In this document: piece after piece, positions 26,001-38,000 of the stretch | Layout: each line of letters opens with the position of its first letter | Numbering within the stretch: position 1 is the stretch's first letter | DNA from: Apostichopus parvimensis | Lineage: Eukaryota > Echinodermata > Holothuroidea > Aspidochirotida > Stichopodidae | Assembly: GCA_000934455.1 (NCBI GenBank) | Contig: KN886793.1 | Span: forward strand, 67,813-131,812 | Direction of reading: 5' to 3' | DNA length: 64,000 bases | The notes under the pieces: generated by a model | What the model was told of the DNA's origin: nothing | Databases searched by the model: none | The model's input: the letters and a program-made list of their open reading frames with translations, nothing else | Translations under genes and position numbers: made by a program

Positions 26001-29000
26001 ACCTCTGTCCTAGTTCTAGCCACAGCTATATATAGTAAAATCACAGGCAACTTCTGTCTCTTCTCTCACTTTCACCTCAGCCTCTCAGTGTACCTGGAAC
26101 CAGCCCCTTCCCCCCCCCCCCACCTTCCACAACCCCTTTCTGGCTTTAGTCACTCGGTCTAGCCATCCCTTCCCCTTTATTGCCATGTGCAGCTTTTAAT
26201 GCTAGAAAATGCAAGATGTATTTAGAGGAGACAAAAATACTGGTGAAAAAAAAAAACAGAATACCTATAACAATGGTGAGACATGATTGTTAAAGTTGCA
26301 TTACATACAAACATACATATTAGACACTTATATAGCGCTGCTACATCGAGATCGTAGCGCTTTACAACTTAGCCTTGGTTATTGGTAACTTGTCACACCT
26401 ACACACCAAAGTGTGCGCAATTCAATCAATCTCTCCTGGGGCACCACAGTGCACCACAACCTTGTGTCCCCCGGGGACTTCCCATAGGGTGCAGCCACAA
26501 ACCTGCACACGCAACTATATTTACAAGTTACCTCGCAAGTCCCCATTTATACACCTGGGTGAAGAGAGGCAATGGAGATAAATTGTCTTGCCCAAGGACA
26601 AACCGCAATGATCTGGCCAGGACTCGAACCTGTAATCCTTAGATCACCAGTCCACTGCCTTAACCACTTGACCACAACGCCCACATTGCATCTTTAGAGT
26701 GCCTTGTTTGACTATATTACTGATTGATTGATTGATTGATATATTGATTGCATGTGTTCCACTATATACAGACAAGCTGTGGAGAGTCTGGCACAGGAGA
26801 AAGAACAACTCCTGAAGAAGAGGGAAAAGGAACAAGATGTCAATCTGAAACATCTCCAGGAGAAATACGAGGAGAAATTGAGAGACAAGGAGGAGGTAAA
26901 TAGTCCGCAAATATTGCTGGAGTCGTTTGAAAAGATGACTTATTCCCTTAGAATTAACTCCCAACTTTATTTCTCTTCTTGTTTTGCATTTCTTAATTGA
27001 CAAGACGAAAATTAGTTTAAGCGTTATTGTGTTAGGCAAGGTAGGTTAGGTAGTGTAGTGGGTAGAGTGTGTGCCTGACAATCTAACGTAGGGACTTGAT
27101 TTTCTTGAACTATTTACAATTGCTGAGCACTGTAAAAGGTGTTAGCTGTGAATCTGGGCATTTCTGATTTGGAAAGTGGGATTTTGGTTCTGTTCTTGCG
27201 ATTGTTTCAAAACAATTTTCTTCCCCATAGCTGCTGCACTGATGATGAATAAAGTACCTTTATCGCCCTGTTCCATCCACTAAGCACTGTTCTTCCCTGA
27301 TATTCAAATGGTTTTTTACTTGGTGACCTCAATATTGACCTTCGTCGCCTTGGCAACCCTCTAGTATCGGACGTCGTTACCCCAGGGAAGGGAGACGTTT
27401 TACAAGATTAAAGGTGTTTAGTTACAAAAAGAAGGTTGTTACAGTTTGCAACTTTTGAAGTAATTTATGTTCAAGGTTTATGCACTTTTGATTTCACAAA
27501 TATCAACAATTTTCTTTTTCCTTCCAAACTCTTTGACGACCTTCCAAAATACTTTTGGCAACTCTAGAAAGGGTCACAATCCTAGAAAGGATCACAATCC
27601 TACAAATGGTTAGGACACCCCTCCCCCCATTTTGATTACCAGGTCTGTATTTTACCAACTCCCTTCACTGAAATACCAACCAGTAGGTCTGGCCAGTGCT
27701 AAGGCTTTTACTGATGAACTACCACCTACTGCACAGTATGCTTGAATTATATGTATGTGTTTGAATACTGTATCTTTTCTTGCCGAAATAATTGCCCTCT
27801 TCCTTCTCTCTTATCGTAATCCTTGTAGGAAAATAAAAATCTGAAGGAAATACAAGATGATTTGCAGAGTCAGCTGGAAAAGGCACAGGAGCTCCAGCAG
27901 GAGTTGGAAAGAGCTGTACGAACTAAGGCAGACGAAAAAGAACTGGCATCGGAGAGCAGCAGGGAATCAATCGGAGAGAAGGACAGGTACGTGAACAGAT
28001 TGGTATAATTAGGGAGAGGGAGGGAAACGGGGTAAGGGTGGAGGTGAAGGATAAGGAGACTGAGAATGATGGGTAGGTGAACTTACTGGTGTAATTAGGA
28101 GGAGGGAGGACTTAGAAAGGGGGTAGGGGTGGAGGTGAAGGTGAAGGAGATGGGTAGGTAAACGTACTGGCATAATCAGGGGAGGGAGGACTTAGAAAGG
28201 GGGTAGGGGTGCAGGTGTAGGATACAGAGACAGTGAGAATGATGGGTAGATGAATGTACTGGCGAAATTAGGGGAGGGAGTACTTAGAAAGGGTGTAGGG
28301 GTGGAGGTGAAGGAGAAAGTGAGAATGATGGGGAGGTGAACGTACTGGCGTAATTAGGGGGAGGGAGGACTTAGAAAGGGAGTAGGGTGCAGGTGAAGGA
28401 CACACAGACAGTGAGAATGATGGGTAGATGAATGTACTGGTGTAATGAGGGGACGGAGTACTTAGAAAGGGGGTAGGAGTGGAGGTGAAGGATAAGGAGA
28501 CAGTGAGAATGATGGGTACAGTAGGTGAACGAACTGGCATTTTGGGCATGTCATCAAACTCTCAGCTTTTTAAAAGTTTTCTTTTTAAAAATTGGTGGTA
28601 TTTGATGAAGAATGAATGTATGTGGCAGTTAAAGTGCAACTACATTATAACAGCTTTCAAAATGCTTCAAAAAGCTCAGAGAAATTTTTCACACCATTCT
28701 GGGCATGTCATCAAACTTTTGATTGTTTTAAAATTTTTCTTTTTAGGGTGATCGATCAGCTGCAGTCTGCCCTTCAGACCAAGGAAGAAGTCATCTCCAG
28801 ACTCATGGAGGAGAAGTTGCAGACTTCAGAGGGAACTTTGCAACCTCTCAGGAAAGATAACGACAAATTGAGGAAGGAGCTGGGGGAGAAAGAGAAAGAA
28901 GTGGAGGTAACGATTTGGTGGCCTTAAAAATACAGTACCAAATGTAACTAAATCACCGTTTGTATGTATAAATAGATGAAAAGTACAACTGGAAGGTTGA

Positions 29001-32000
29001 GACATGTATTTATCAAGGTTAACCTTCTGAATGTCGTCTAAAACATTTTGGGCTAAACATTTACACCACACTAAAAAAGCAAAACTTAAAAAACATTTTC
29101 AACAAATTTAGTATTTTTTTTACAATCTGAAAATTAATGTCTAAATGATAGTAGCAATTTCTTTTGACTCATTGTGAGATATAGCTGGGTATGAAATCAG
29201 AGATACTGCTTTTTTTGTAGCATTTATTTCATGTACCCTTTATTTCATGTGCCCTTTATTTCATGTACCCTTTAAACAGAGTAATATTTTGTTAAATAAT
29301 TGTGTTCTTGTCTCAGGACTTGAAGAGGGAACTCGAAGATGAACTAACTGAAGAGAAGAGAAATGCTGAGGAGAGGATAGAGGTAAAGTTAATTTTGCAA
29401 AATGGGTCAACATGATTTTTTCAGAATAATTTCTTATATCCAGGTTTAATAAATATAGCATTGAATTAATCTGACTTTTAGTTTATAAATCGTTAAGTTG
29501 AGTTATAGTGCTGGCTAGAATGAAACACCGTGTAATTACTAAGAGATTTGAGAAATAATATTCTTGCAGCTGTTAACAACCCCCATCCCCTCCCACCCCT
29601 CCCCCTTCCCTTCTCCAAGTTATTATTGTGGAGCGATGCCTAGGGTAGCTCAGTAATGAGAAGCTCAATATTTCTGTTTCTGAGTTGACTAATTTTGATT
29701 GTATCTTAGCACTGTCAGTTTTTCCATTCAAATTGGCCGGAATGACTGTTCATAATTAGAAATACCTACTCTTTGTTATTTTTTTAGAAACAAAAAGATG
29801 GAAATTTGAAGAAGATTAAGCAACTGGAAGAGACCTTGGAGAAAGCTAAAGAGGAACTAGCAGGCAAAGACGATGATTTAAAGGTAAGTGCCAATTCAAC
29901 AGCAGCAGTTTGGCATTGTTATCAAATTAAGTGTAATCGCGTGCTTAGAGGTCAAATCGCATAGCAACGTAACATGTGTTTAGGTAGTTCACCGATACGC
30001 ACACCTTTAATATTGTACAAATGCAAGAAGCAAGTCACAAGGTTCCACACGATTCATAATCTTTCATGAATCGCCGACCAATTTGAGAAGTTGACAAAAG
30101 CTATGGACCACTTTCCCAGCAAAGGGCACATAAAACAAATATGTAGTAATCCACACAAACGTTTTCGCCTACACTTTATGCACACTCAGTGAATTCCCTA
30201 GGGGGTCTGATGCCAGGTTAAGAACAACCAATTGAAATTGTGACATTGTTGCCATGGAGAGGAAAAAACATTGGGTCAGGGACTGCTACTTCAGTTCCAT
30301 CCACAAGCTTTTTGTGTTATCTATTTTTGGTATGGAAAAGTCTCTTTCTGATGATGGTGTCTTTGTATTTTTGAGAAATACACACTAATGGAAGGAAGTA
30401 CTTTCATAGGTTTTGCATTGAACAACAAAGATAAAAAACTTGTTCTTTTAGGATAGAATCCCTTCCATAGTTTACTGATAAACATTTCTTTTTTTTTGCA
30501 GGACCTGGAGAATGACTTGACATCTGCTCAGAATGCTGAGAAGGTTAGTCGTCTTCATCGCAGGGTCGCAAAACTTTCTTGAACTTTCCTGCGAATGTTT
30601 GCTTAATAACGCCGATTTCACGCCACTGTTTATTGAGTTGACAACCAATCACTTTTGATTCATTCGGGTACTTTAACAATTAGTGAAAAGAAAAGTCAAA
30701 CGCTATGCTGAAGTTCTTCATGTTCAGTTTTTATAATATCAGATTTTTTAATTTAAATTTTATGTCATGTTATCTTTCATTTGTTGAATCTGTTGCCCAT
30801 TGATTTCCCACAGGGACTATGAAGTAACTCTTGAACATGATTTAGGTGGTTCATAGCATTTTTCAAACCTTGCTTCATAATGAAGCATCTGTTGCTAAGG
30901 GAGATACTTGATAAACCTGCAAAAGTTCCTCCTAAGTAGGATTCACGTTTATGTAACAGCAAGTATTTAAATAACATAAAATATATCTCCTGCATAATAA
31001 ATTTGTCTCTAATTTTTCACAAACCTTGGTTTTCTCTGGTTTTGGTCTCAGAATTTGATAGATATACCCCACCACTTCACCTTAACTTCTCATCTTAGAA
31101 GATTCATGTTGATATTGCATTAGCCTCTGTCATTAGTGTACTTTATAACCCTGCTTTGAGATAAATAAGGCATCTGGTCACTAATCATGAGTAGGGATCT
31201 AAAATCATTCATTGTTAATAACAGTTGTGAACCATTTGAAAGTGCAATACTTATTTAGTGTCCGACTCTTTTGTGATTTCTTTATGCTATGACATGAATT
31301 TGTTGATATTAGGACTTTTAATATTATGATAGGGAAGATCCCTCTTTCAACTTTTTGTTTATTTTTTCCGTTACCAGGAAGCAGCGAGCGAGCTTAACAT
31401 GAAGAAGAACGAGATCCAATCTCTGAAGAGTAATACGTTAAAGAGAGACAAAGCCATACAAGGCTTTGTTCAAGCTTTACGAGGAAAAGAAAAAGAGGTG
31501 ACGTATTTCTTTAAAATTGTCTCTTAAAATGACCTATGACCTATCCCCTCTCTCATTCAACCCCACATTCTTCCAGCAATAAACTACCAATTAATGTTAT
31601 ACTTGTTTGTGTATCGCTGTGACCTCTAAGAACTACACGACACACACATATACATACATGTTTGTATTACATTCCAATCGAGGACCCCATTGTATTTTCC
31701 ATTGTTCAAATCCACGTACCCTAACCTTAACAATACCCCATACAATAGAATTCTTCCGAGGACATGGTGATTCTTTAGAAATCACAACCGAGGACCTGGA
31801 ATTCTTTTGTTCAAGTCCTCGGTCAGATAGAAAAACAAACGCATGTGTACATTCCCATACATTAAATTACAATGAAAGAAATTTTAAGTCCCATTTATAA
31901 TTTAATATTTTTTTTTTTCATAATAATAATCATAATAATTAAATAAAATAATAAGATGAATGTCTGTGTTTTGGTTATAGATTGATCAACTTTATCAACA

Positions 32001-35000
32001 ACTGGATAACAAGGACAAGGAAGTATCCGTGGCCAGGGAAGCCATGCACAAAGCTGAAATGAAGAAATACCAGGTATGTGGCTAAACAGGAAGTATATGA
32101 TAGGATATACATATATAGACGACATGACTGTCATACTCACTTTGATGGGTAGCATACTCATAAACGACTCCTCCCCTCTTCGACATATTTCTTTAAAGCA
32201 GCTTTCCTCCAATGGTTCTTTCAAGTGGTCAACAGGTTATCTCAAATTGGCTCAGGGTGGCCATTTTCTCTGTGCTTTATACTACATGAGTTTTGCTTTG
32301 GCAGTACGTTGTGAAAATATTTGAGCACATTGTATGAATATGTTTAGGCATCGTAACCACTAAATGTTTTCTAGTGTACATTAAATATTTTCTAGTTAGT
32401 AAATACTTTACAGATATTTGACAATGAATTCCCACAACAAATGTGGGGTTTTAGCTTAAACTTAATCAAGTTTCATAAAAAATATAAAAAATAAAAATAG
32501 TACAAGTGATAAACGTTGTACTTGTTTAGTACTTGCTTTTCGCATGAATTTATTAATACTAATATAAAAAAAGGTGTCTGGGTGTTGAAATAAATATTTA
32601 ACAATGTGTCTTACTTTCTCCCTCACTGAATTACTACCCCCTTTATCCACTGCTTGAGGAAAAATATTGGTTTTCAGAATGTCTGAGCTAATCTTGGCCT
32701 TTTGTTATCCCATCTTCTTTTCTTTTTTTGTCTTGGCCATTTTCTAGGATTTGGAACAGTACCAATCCTCAGTATCGGACATACAGACAAACGTTGCTGA
32801 TTTGAAGGCAGATCTCCACGCCAAGCAACTGGAAAATGAGGTAGGGAGAAGATACAGCTTTTCTCCCCCCCCCCCCTTTTTGACCCTTACATTTTTTGAT
32901 TTATATTCTGTATTGCCCTTAAATTCCTCTCTTTGGATAGAAAATCATATTTTTGTTATAAAATCTTATTCATAAGTCATCTGGAAGGTTTGACAAAAAG
33001 GGGCAAAAATGATATCACGGCATGGGTTACAACTAGCATTTCCTGGTGTTTTAGAGGATTTCTAAGGATTTCACAAGTTTGACTTCTTTTGCCAAAAAAA
33101 CACTGTCTTACAAGTCTTGAGGGGATACTGTGTTTAGGCTCTTGTTTTCAAATAGTCAATTTAGACAGGATGACAAGTTTTGTATGCTTCTATTGAGGTT
33201 TGTGGTATTCATGAGGATGTTCTGTTTCTTCAACTTGCACAACAGCAATTTTTATCGAACAGGTGTTTCAAACTCCGTCTGGGTGGGGTGGGGAAGGGCA
33301 GGGGTGGGGGAGTGGGAGGAGTCTGCTAAGCAAGTTATTTAATAGTATTCCCTCCGTATTTTTTCGCTGTAAATAGCATAGCAAGTCCACACTACTTAAA
33401 CAATTTGGAAGTTACAAGTCATACCTTCCACGAAATGCTTTTCAACAGGGTCTCCAGAAGACCAACGCCCGTAAGCAACAGGAGATTGATCGGCTGAGAA
33501 ACGAGAAGATACAAGGAGAGGCTGACAACCAGAAGAGTCTCGGGGAGAAAGAAGCTGACATCCAGGCAAGTAAAAAAACAAAGACTTTATCTGACGGGGT
33601 AAATTAATTGGGAAAAATAGATGGATCTAGGGGACTTTAAAAAAATTGTTACGGTGGTATAATGAAATCTTCTTTCGACCAGCTGAGAGGTGTAAAAGAA
33701 AATTGTAAAAGAATGGATTGTGCTCTGTGCTTGTAGTACATAGGACCAAGAAGGTGGTTGGGGGACGTGTGAAGTTGGGCAAACTTCAAGATAGGCAAAT
33801 ATGTGTAAAGTTCTACATGGTTCTGTAAAATTTCACATCTTTGAATGGTAATAGCTGGTATTTATTAAACTCAATTATTTGCTGGTTTTGTCTAAAAGAA
33901 AACCTGCCATTTTTGTTTTTTCTTGACAGGATCTGCAGAATCGAGTACAGGAGGCTAGAGACCGAGCTGCTCGTGAAACTGGAGATATGAAGGATCACTA
34001 TGAGGTGAGGCATGATTTGGTTTCTTCGTATACATTTGGGTCGCAATTCTGTCGCCAAAATTTGGTGATATCTCTTCCAACTAAGGAAATATTTGATTGA
34101 AAAGTGGATTCAAAACACTCAGCTTATTTTTGTATAACACTGTTGCTAAAATTGGAAATACTTTTAACAGCTATTTGTCAAATATTGCATGAGTCATTTA
34201 TCACTTTTGACGATAATTATTCACTCGTCATTTAGCCTTTGAAGAAGATCCTGCTAGGATCGAAACGTCAGGCCAACTTACTTTTACACATTCTCCTACA
34301 CAGGCTCTCTAGTGGATAAGCAGTTTGCTAACAGTTTTATTTTATTTTGAGAATTATTCAAGTCAGTATAACAAGATATGTTACATAATAAGAAATAAAT
34401 TAGCAATGTTATTAACTTTTGAGTTGTCACTGGCCATAACAAACTTTAAAGCACTAGCCAGTTTCCATATCACTCTATCCTTACCTTCCGTTCAGGATCT
34501 CCTCGACGACTGCAAGAAAGATCTGGACAAGAAAGACAAGCTCATCCAGAGGATGAACAAGACACTCCAAGAAAAAGATGAGATAATACAGGTATGTGAA
34601 CCAGATATGATGCAGACATACACTCTTTATTAGAAGTAGGGCAACAGTCTTCTTTATTATACATGTAAACGAACGACGAAAAAACTGACTGGGAAATTAT
34701 AAAACAATTATAAAGAGCAAAGATATTTATGGCGAGAACGGGATTGAAACCAGTGACCCAACACTGGACCAACTGAGCTATCCTTAATCCTTAGTTGGTA
34801 GTGATCCCTATATAGCCATTTTTTGGGGTAAACAGGGGGCGGCATTCAGAAACCACATTACCTTGCATACAGTGTAACCAGGGATCACGCCCCAGTTGCA
34901 TTCAGTACCACACAGAAAGCGGCAGGGAGGTGATTTCGAAAGGAATTCAGTTCTTTATGTAAAATTAAAGAAGTAAATGAAAACTGGCCGGAAGATTATG

Positions 35001-38000
35001 AACAACTGAAAAAGAGTTTACTTCGTTTGAAACTTTTAATGAGTTATTTGTATAAAGTGATTTAATCATAATCTTAAAATGTGTAAAGTTTAGCAAGATT
35101 AATAATAGAATGGATGGCATGTTTCCCCAGGCCTGCCAAAGCCCCTTAACTTTAATATAGTGGCCTTCAACTACACTTTCTAGTGGTTGGTGAGAGTTTT
35201 GTTAATACTAAGAGAAATAACTGCTACTTTTCTGGCCAACGGAAAAAATGTCTCTGATTTAATAATATTTAAGGTGCTGTAGATCTCTTTACTGGCTAGC
35301 TAAAAAAAAAACGGAGATATAAAATGGCACAAAGATAACTTTACAAGAAGATTTACAAGAGTCTATATATATTGGTGGTTTGATGTTGCGAAGTAATTTT
35401 CCATGCCAGATAATTGAAACAATCAGCCAACTTACAAAAGACAAAACATCTTACCAAAATGGGAAACAAAATCAAGAATTCATACCCCATGTTTATACAT
35501 AGAACAAAAGTATCTTCAGTATTTTAAGATAGGCAACGGCAAATACCCGATTATAGTAAAGTTCAATTGTTCAACATTTTCCTGCATCCTCCCACCCCAT
35601 GACCCTTTACAGGACCTCATGGAGAACGCCCGAAGTAACTTCTCATCTCTCGTGAGTTATTTTGCAGTCCATAGTGTTTTCCTTTCTTTTTTTTCCTCCT
35701 GAAGTGAAGGGCTTCTGTTTTTTTCCCACCATTTTCCTGTGAAGTGCTTCCTTTGTGTTTCCACTCGCTCATCACATTTCTTCAAGTAGCAATGTCTTCA
35801 CCATCCCATACCCTACTCTTCAAGACTTTGTAATTGAAATGTTTCACTCCATCCATAATTTCACATTGATAGAATATCGTAATCTCCATATACCCGTTAA
35901 TGATTTTGAGATTGAAAACAGAAAATATGTAAAGCTTACCACTCATGATGCCAAAATGCTCTTTGTAACTTGTAAATTGATGCATGCAACGGTTTAGTTT
36001 AACCCCACATAAGAGTCAATGCTTAAATGAATTTAGTTTAACCCACCTCTGAGTCAATGCTAAAATGAATTTAGTTTAACCCACTTCTGAGTCAATGCTA
36101 AAATGTCTTTTAATTCAACTCACCCCTGAGTCAATGCTATGTGCCTTCTGTTTAACCCAGTTCCAAAGCTAAAAATGACTTTAATTTGACCCACCACTGA
36201 AACCCAAGCTAAACTGCCTTTAAGTTGACTCACCTCTGGGTGAATGCTATTAAAATGGACTTTAATTTAACACCCCTCTGAATCAATTGTGAAATGACTT
36301 TTATTTTGAACCACCTTTGAGTCAATGCTAAAATGCCTTTAATTTTACTCACCCCTGAGTCAATGCTATGCTATGTTTAACCCAGTTCCATGTGGCAGCA
36401 AAATTGACTTTAATTTGACTCACCCCTGAGTCAATGCTATGCTATGTTTAACCCAGTTCCATGTGGCAGCAAAATTGACTTTAATTTGACTCACCCCTGA
36501 GTCCATGCTTAAGTGCCTTTAATTTGACTCACCCCTGAGTCAATGCTAATGTGACTTCAGCTTAACCCAGTTCCATACATGTGAAAGCTAAAATGACTTT
36601 AATTTGACCCACATCTGAGTCCATACTACAGTGCCTTTAATTTGACTCACATCTGAGTCGATGATAATGTGACTTCAACTTAACCCAGTTCCATGTGAAA
36701 GCTAAAATGACTTTAACTTGACCCATATCTGAGTCAATGCTATGTGACTTCAGTTTAACCCAGTTCCATGTGAAAGCTTAATGACTTTAATTTGACCCAC
36801 ATCTGAGTCAATGCTAATGTGACTTCAGTTTAACCCAGTTTCATGTAAAAGCTATTTTCAAACCCATTTGAGATAAAATAGAAAGGAAAATGGTGAAAAT
36901 GTTAATTTGAATGCTGCTCACATAGGACGTGCATTGCAGTATATGTACTCAGACTACTCACATTGATTTGTTTAAGTTTTCCATTCATTTAATCTCGTTA
37001 GTTGTCCTCACATTGTCTTTACACACTTCCCAAGATCTTGGATTTAGAGACACAGTGTGTATTTGTAATCACCACAACATCTATATGCCACAAGACAGTG
37101 CTACGGAAGCTCAATTGTTCAATTGCTCAGATGGAATGAAGTGAACAATTCAACATTTTGCAGAAAAATGTTGAATTGACGAGATATGATAAGTTGTCAG
37201 TTAAACATTTTGCAGAAAATTGTTCAATTGCTCAGTTGGAATAAAGTTAACAATTCAACATTTTGCAGAAAAATGTTGAATTTACGAGATCTGATAAGTT
37301 GTCAATTAAACATTTTACAGAATAATGATCAATTGCTCAGTTAAAGCAACAGAGCAATCCAACATTTTTCTGATTTTTGATGAGATATTATCTTGTTTAT
37401 CTAAACAATTTACTGAAAAATGTTGACGTATTGGGGCAAAGTTTTCTTATGTTGATGGCACTTTTAAGCTTCCGTACAGTGCTCATTTGTCAGTAGTTTC
37501 AAAAAAGAAAAGCCGAAAAAAGAATGCATTTCTCTTAGTTTTGTCATTGTAGTAAACTGCATGTTGCATCTAGAAAAAAAAGTAGAATGGTTAAAAACTT
37601 AAGCAGTTTGTTTAGAACCTGTTCTTGCACCGTAACAAGCACCTTCATTTTGAAAAACGTAAATTTCACCCACTTGATGTTAGTAATCCATTTAAATCAG
37701 TAAGTATTCTACAGGCCTGAGCTTCTTCCGCGAATTCGCAGAATATCCGTGATTTCTTTTCTACCTCGGGGACAAAAACTATTATCCTAACACACTGTAG
37801 CATACGCAAACTGGAACCTATACCGCACTTTTTGCAAAGTTCCGTGATTTTTTTTTTTCACCAGGCTCATCCCTGATTCTATAACATTCAAACTATATAG
37901 GGTCACTCAGGAACTCACATTGTTACCATGACAACTGTTGCCATGGCAATTCATCACCTCCTTTACAGGAGCAATGAGATATAACAATTATACTACGCAA

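Larger units (their letters stand above)
28907..35612 (+). other. Introns 8-17 non-coding content
   Basis: Between exons 9 and 17 the introns are AT-rich with pyrimidine tracts (for example 29578-29620), the Penelope-like fragment and the SINE head fragment. Nothing else recognised. Confidence 0.55.

Noticed and set aside
26382-26642. 86-aa and overlapping ORFs near 26.4-26.6 kb, with matching ORFs at 19.6-19.9 kb
   Set aside because: They are frames through the two SINE family A copies; the shared peptide similarity comes from the repeat.
28268-28549. 93-aa minus-strand ORF rich in Pro/Ser/Thr
   Set aside because: It is the translation of the minisatellite after exon 7.
33566-33599. Alternative GT donor extending exon 15
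   Set aside because: It is weaker than the GCAAGT consensus at 33566 and would insert a non-coiled-coil stretch followed closely by a stop if read further.
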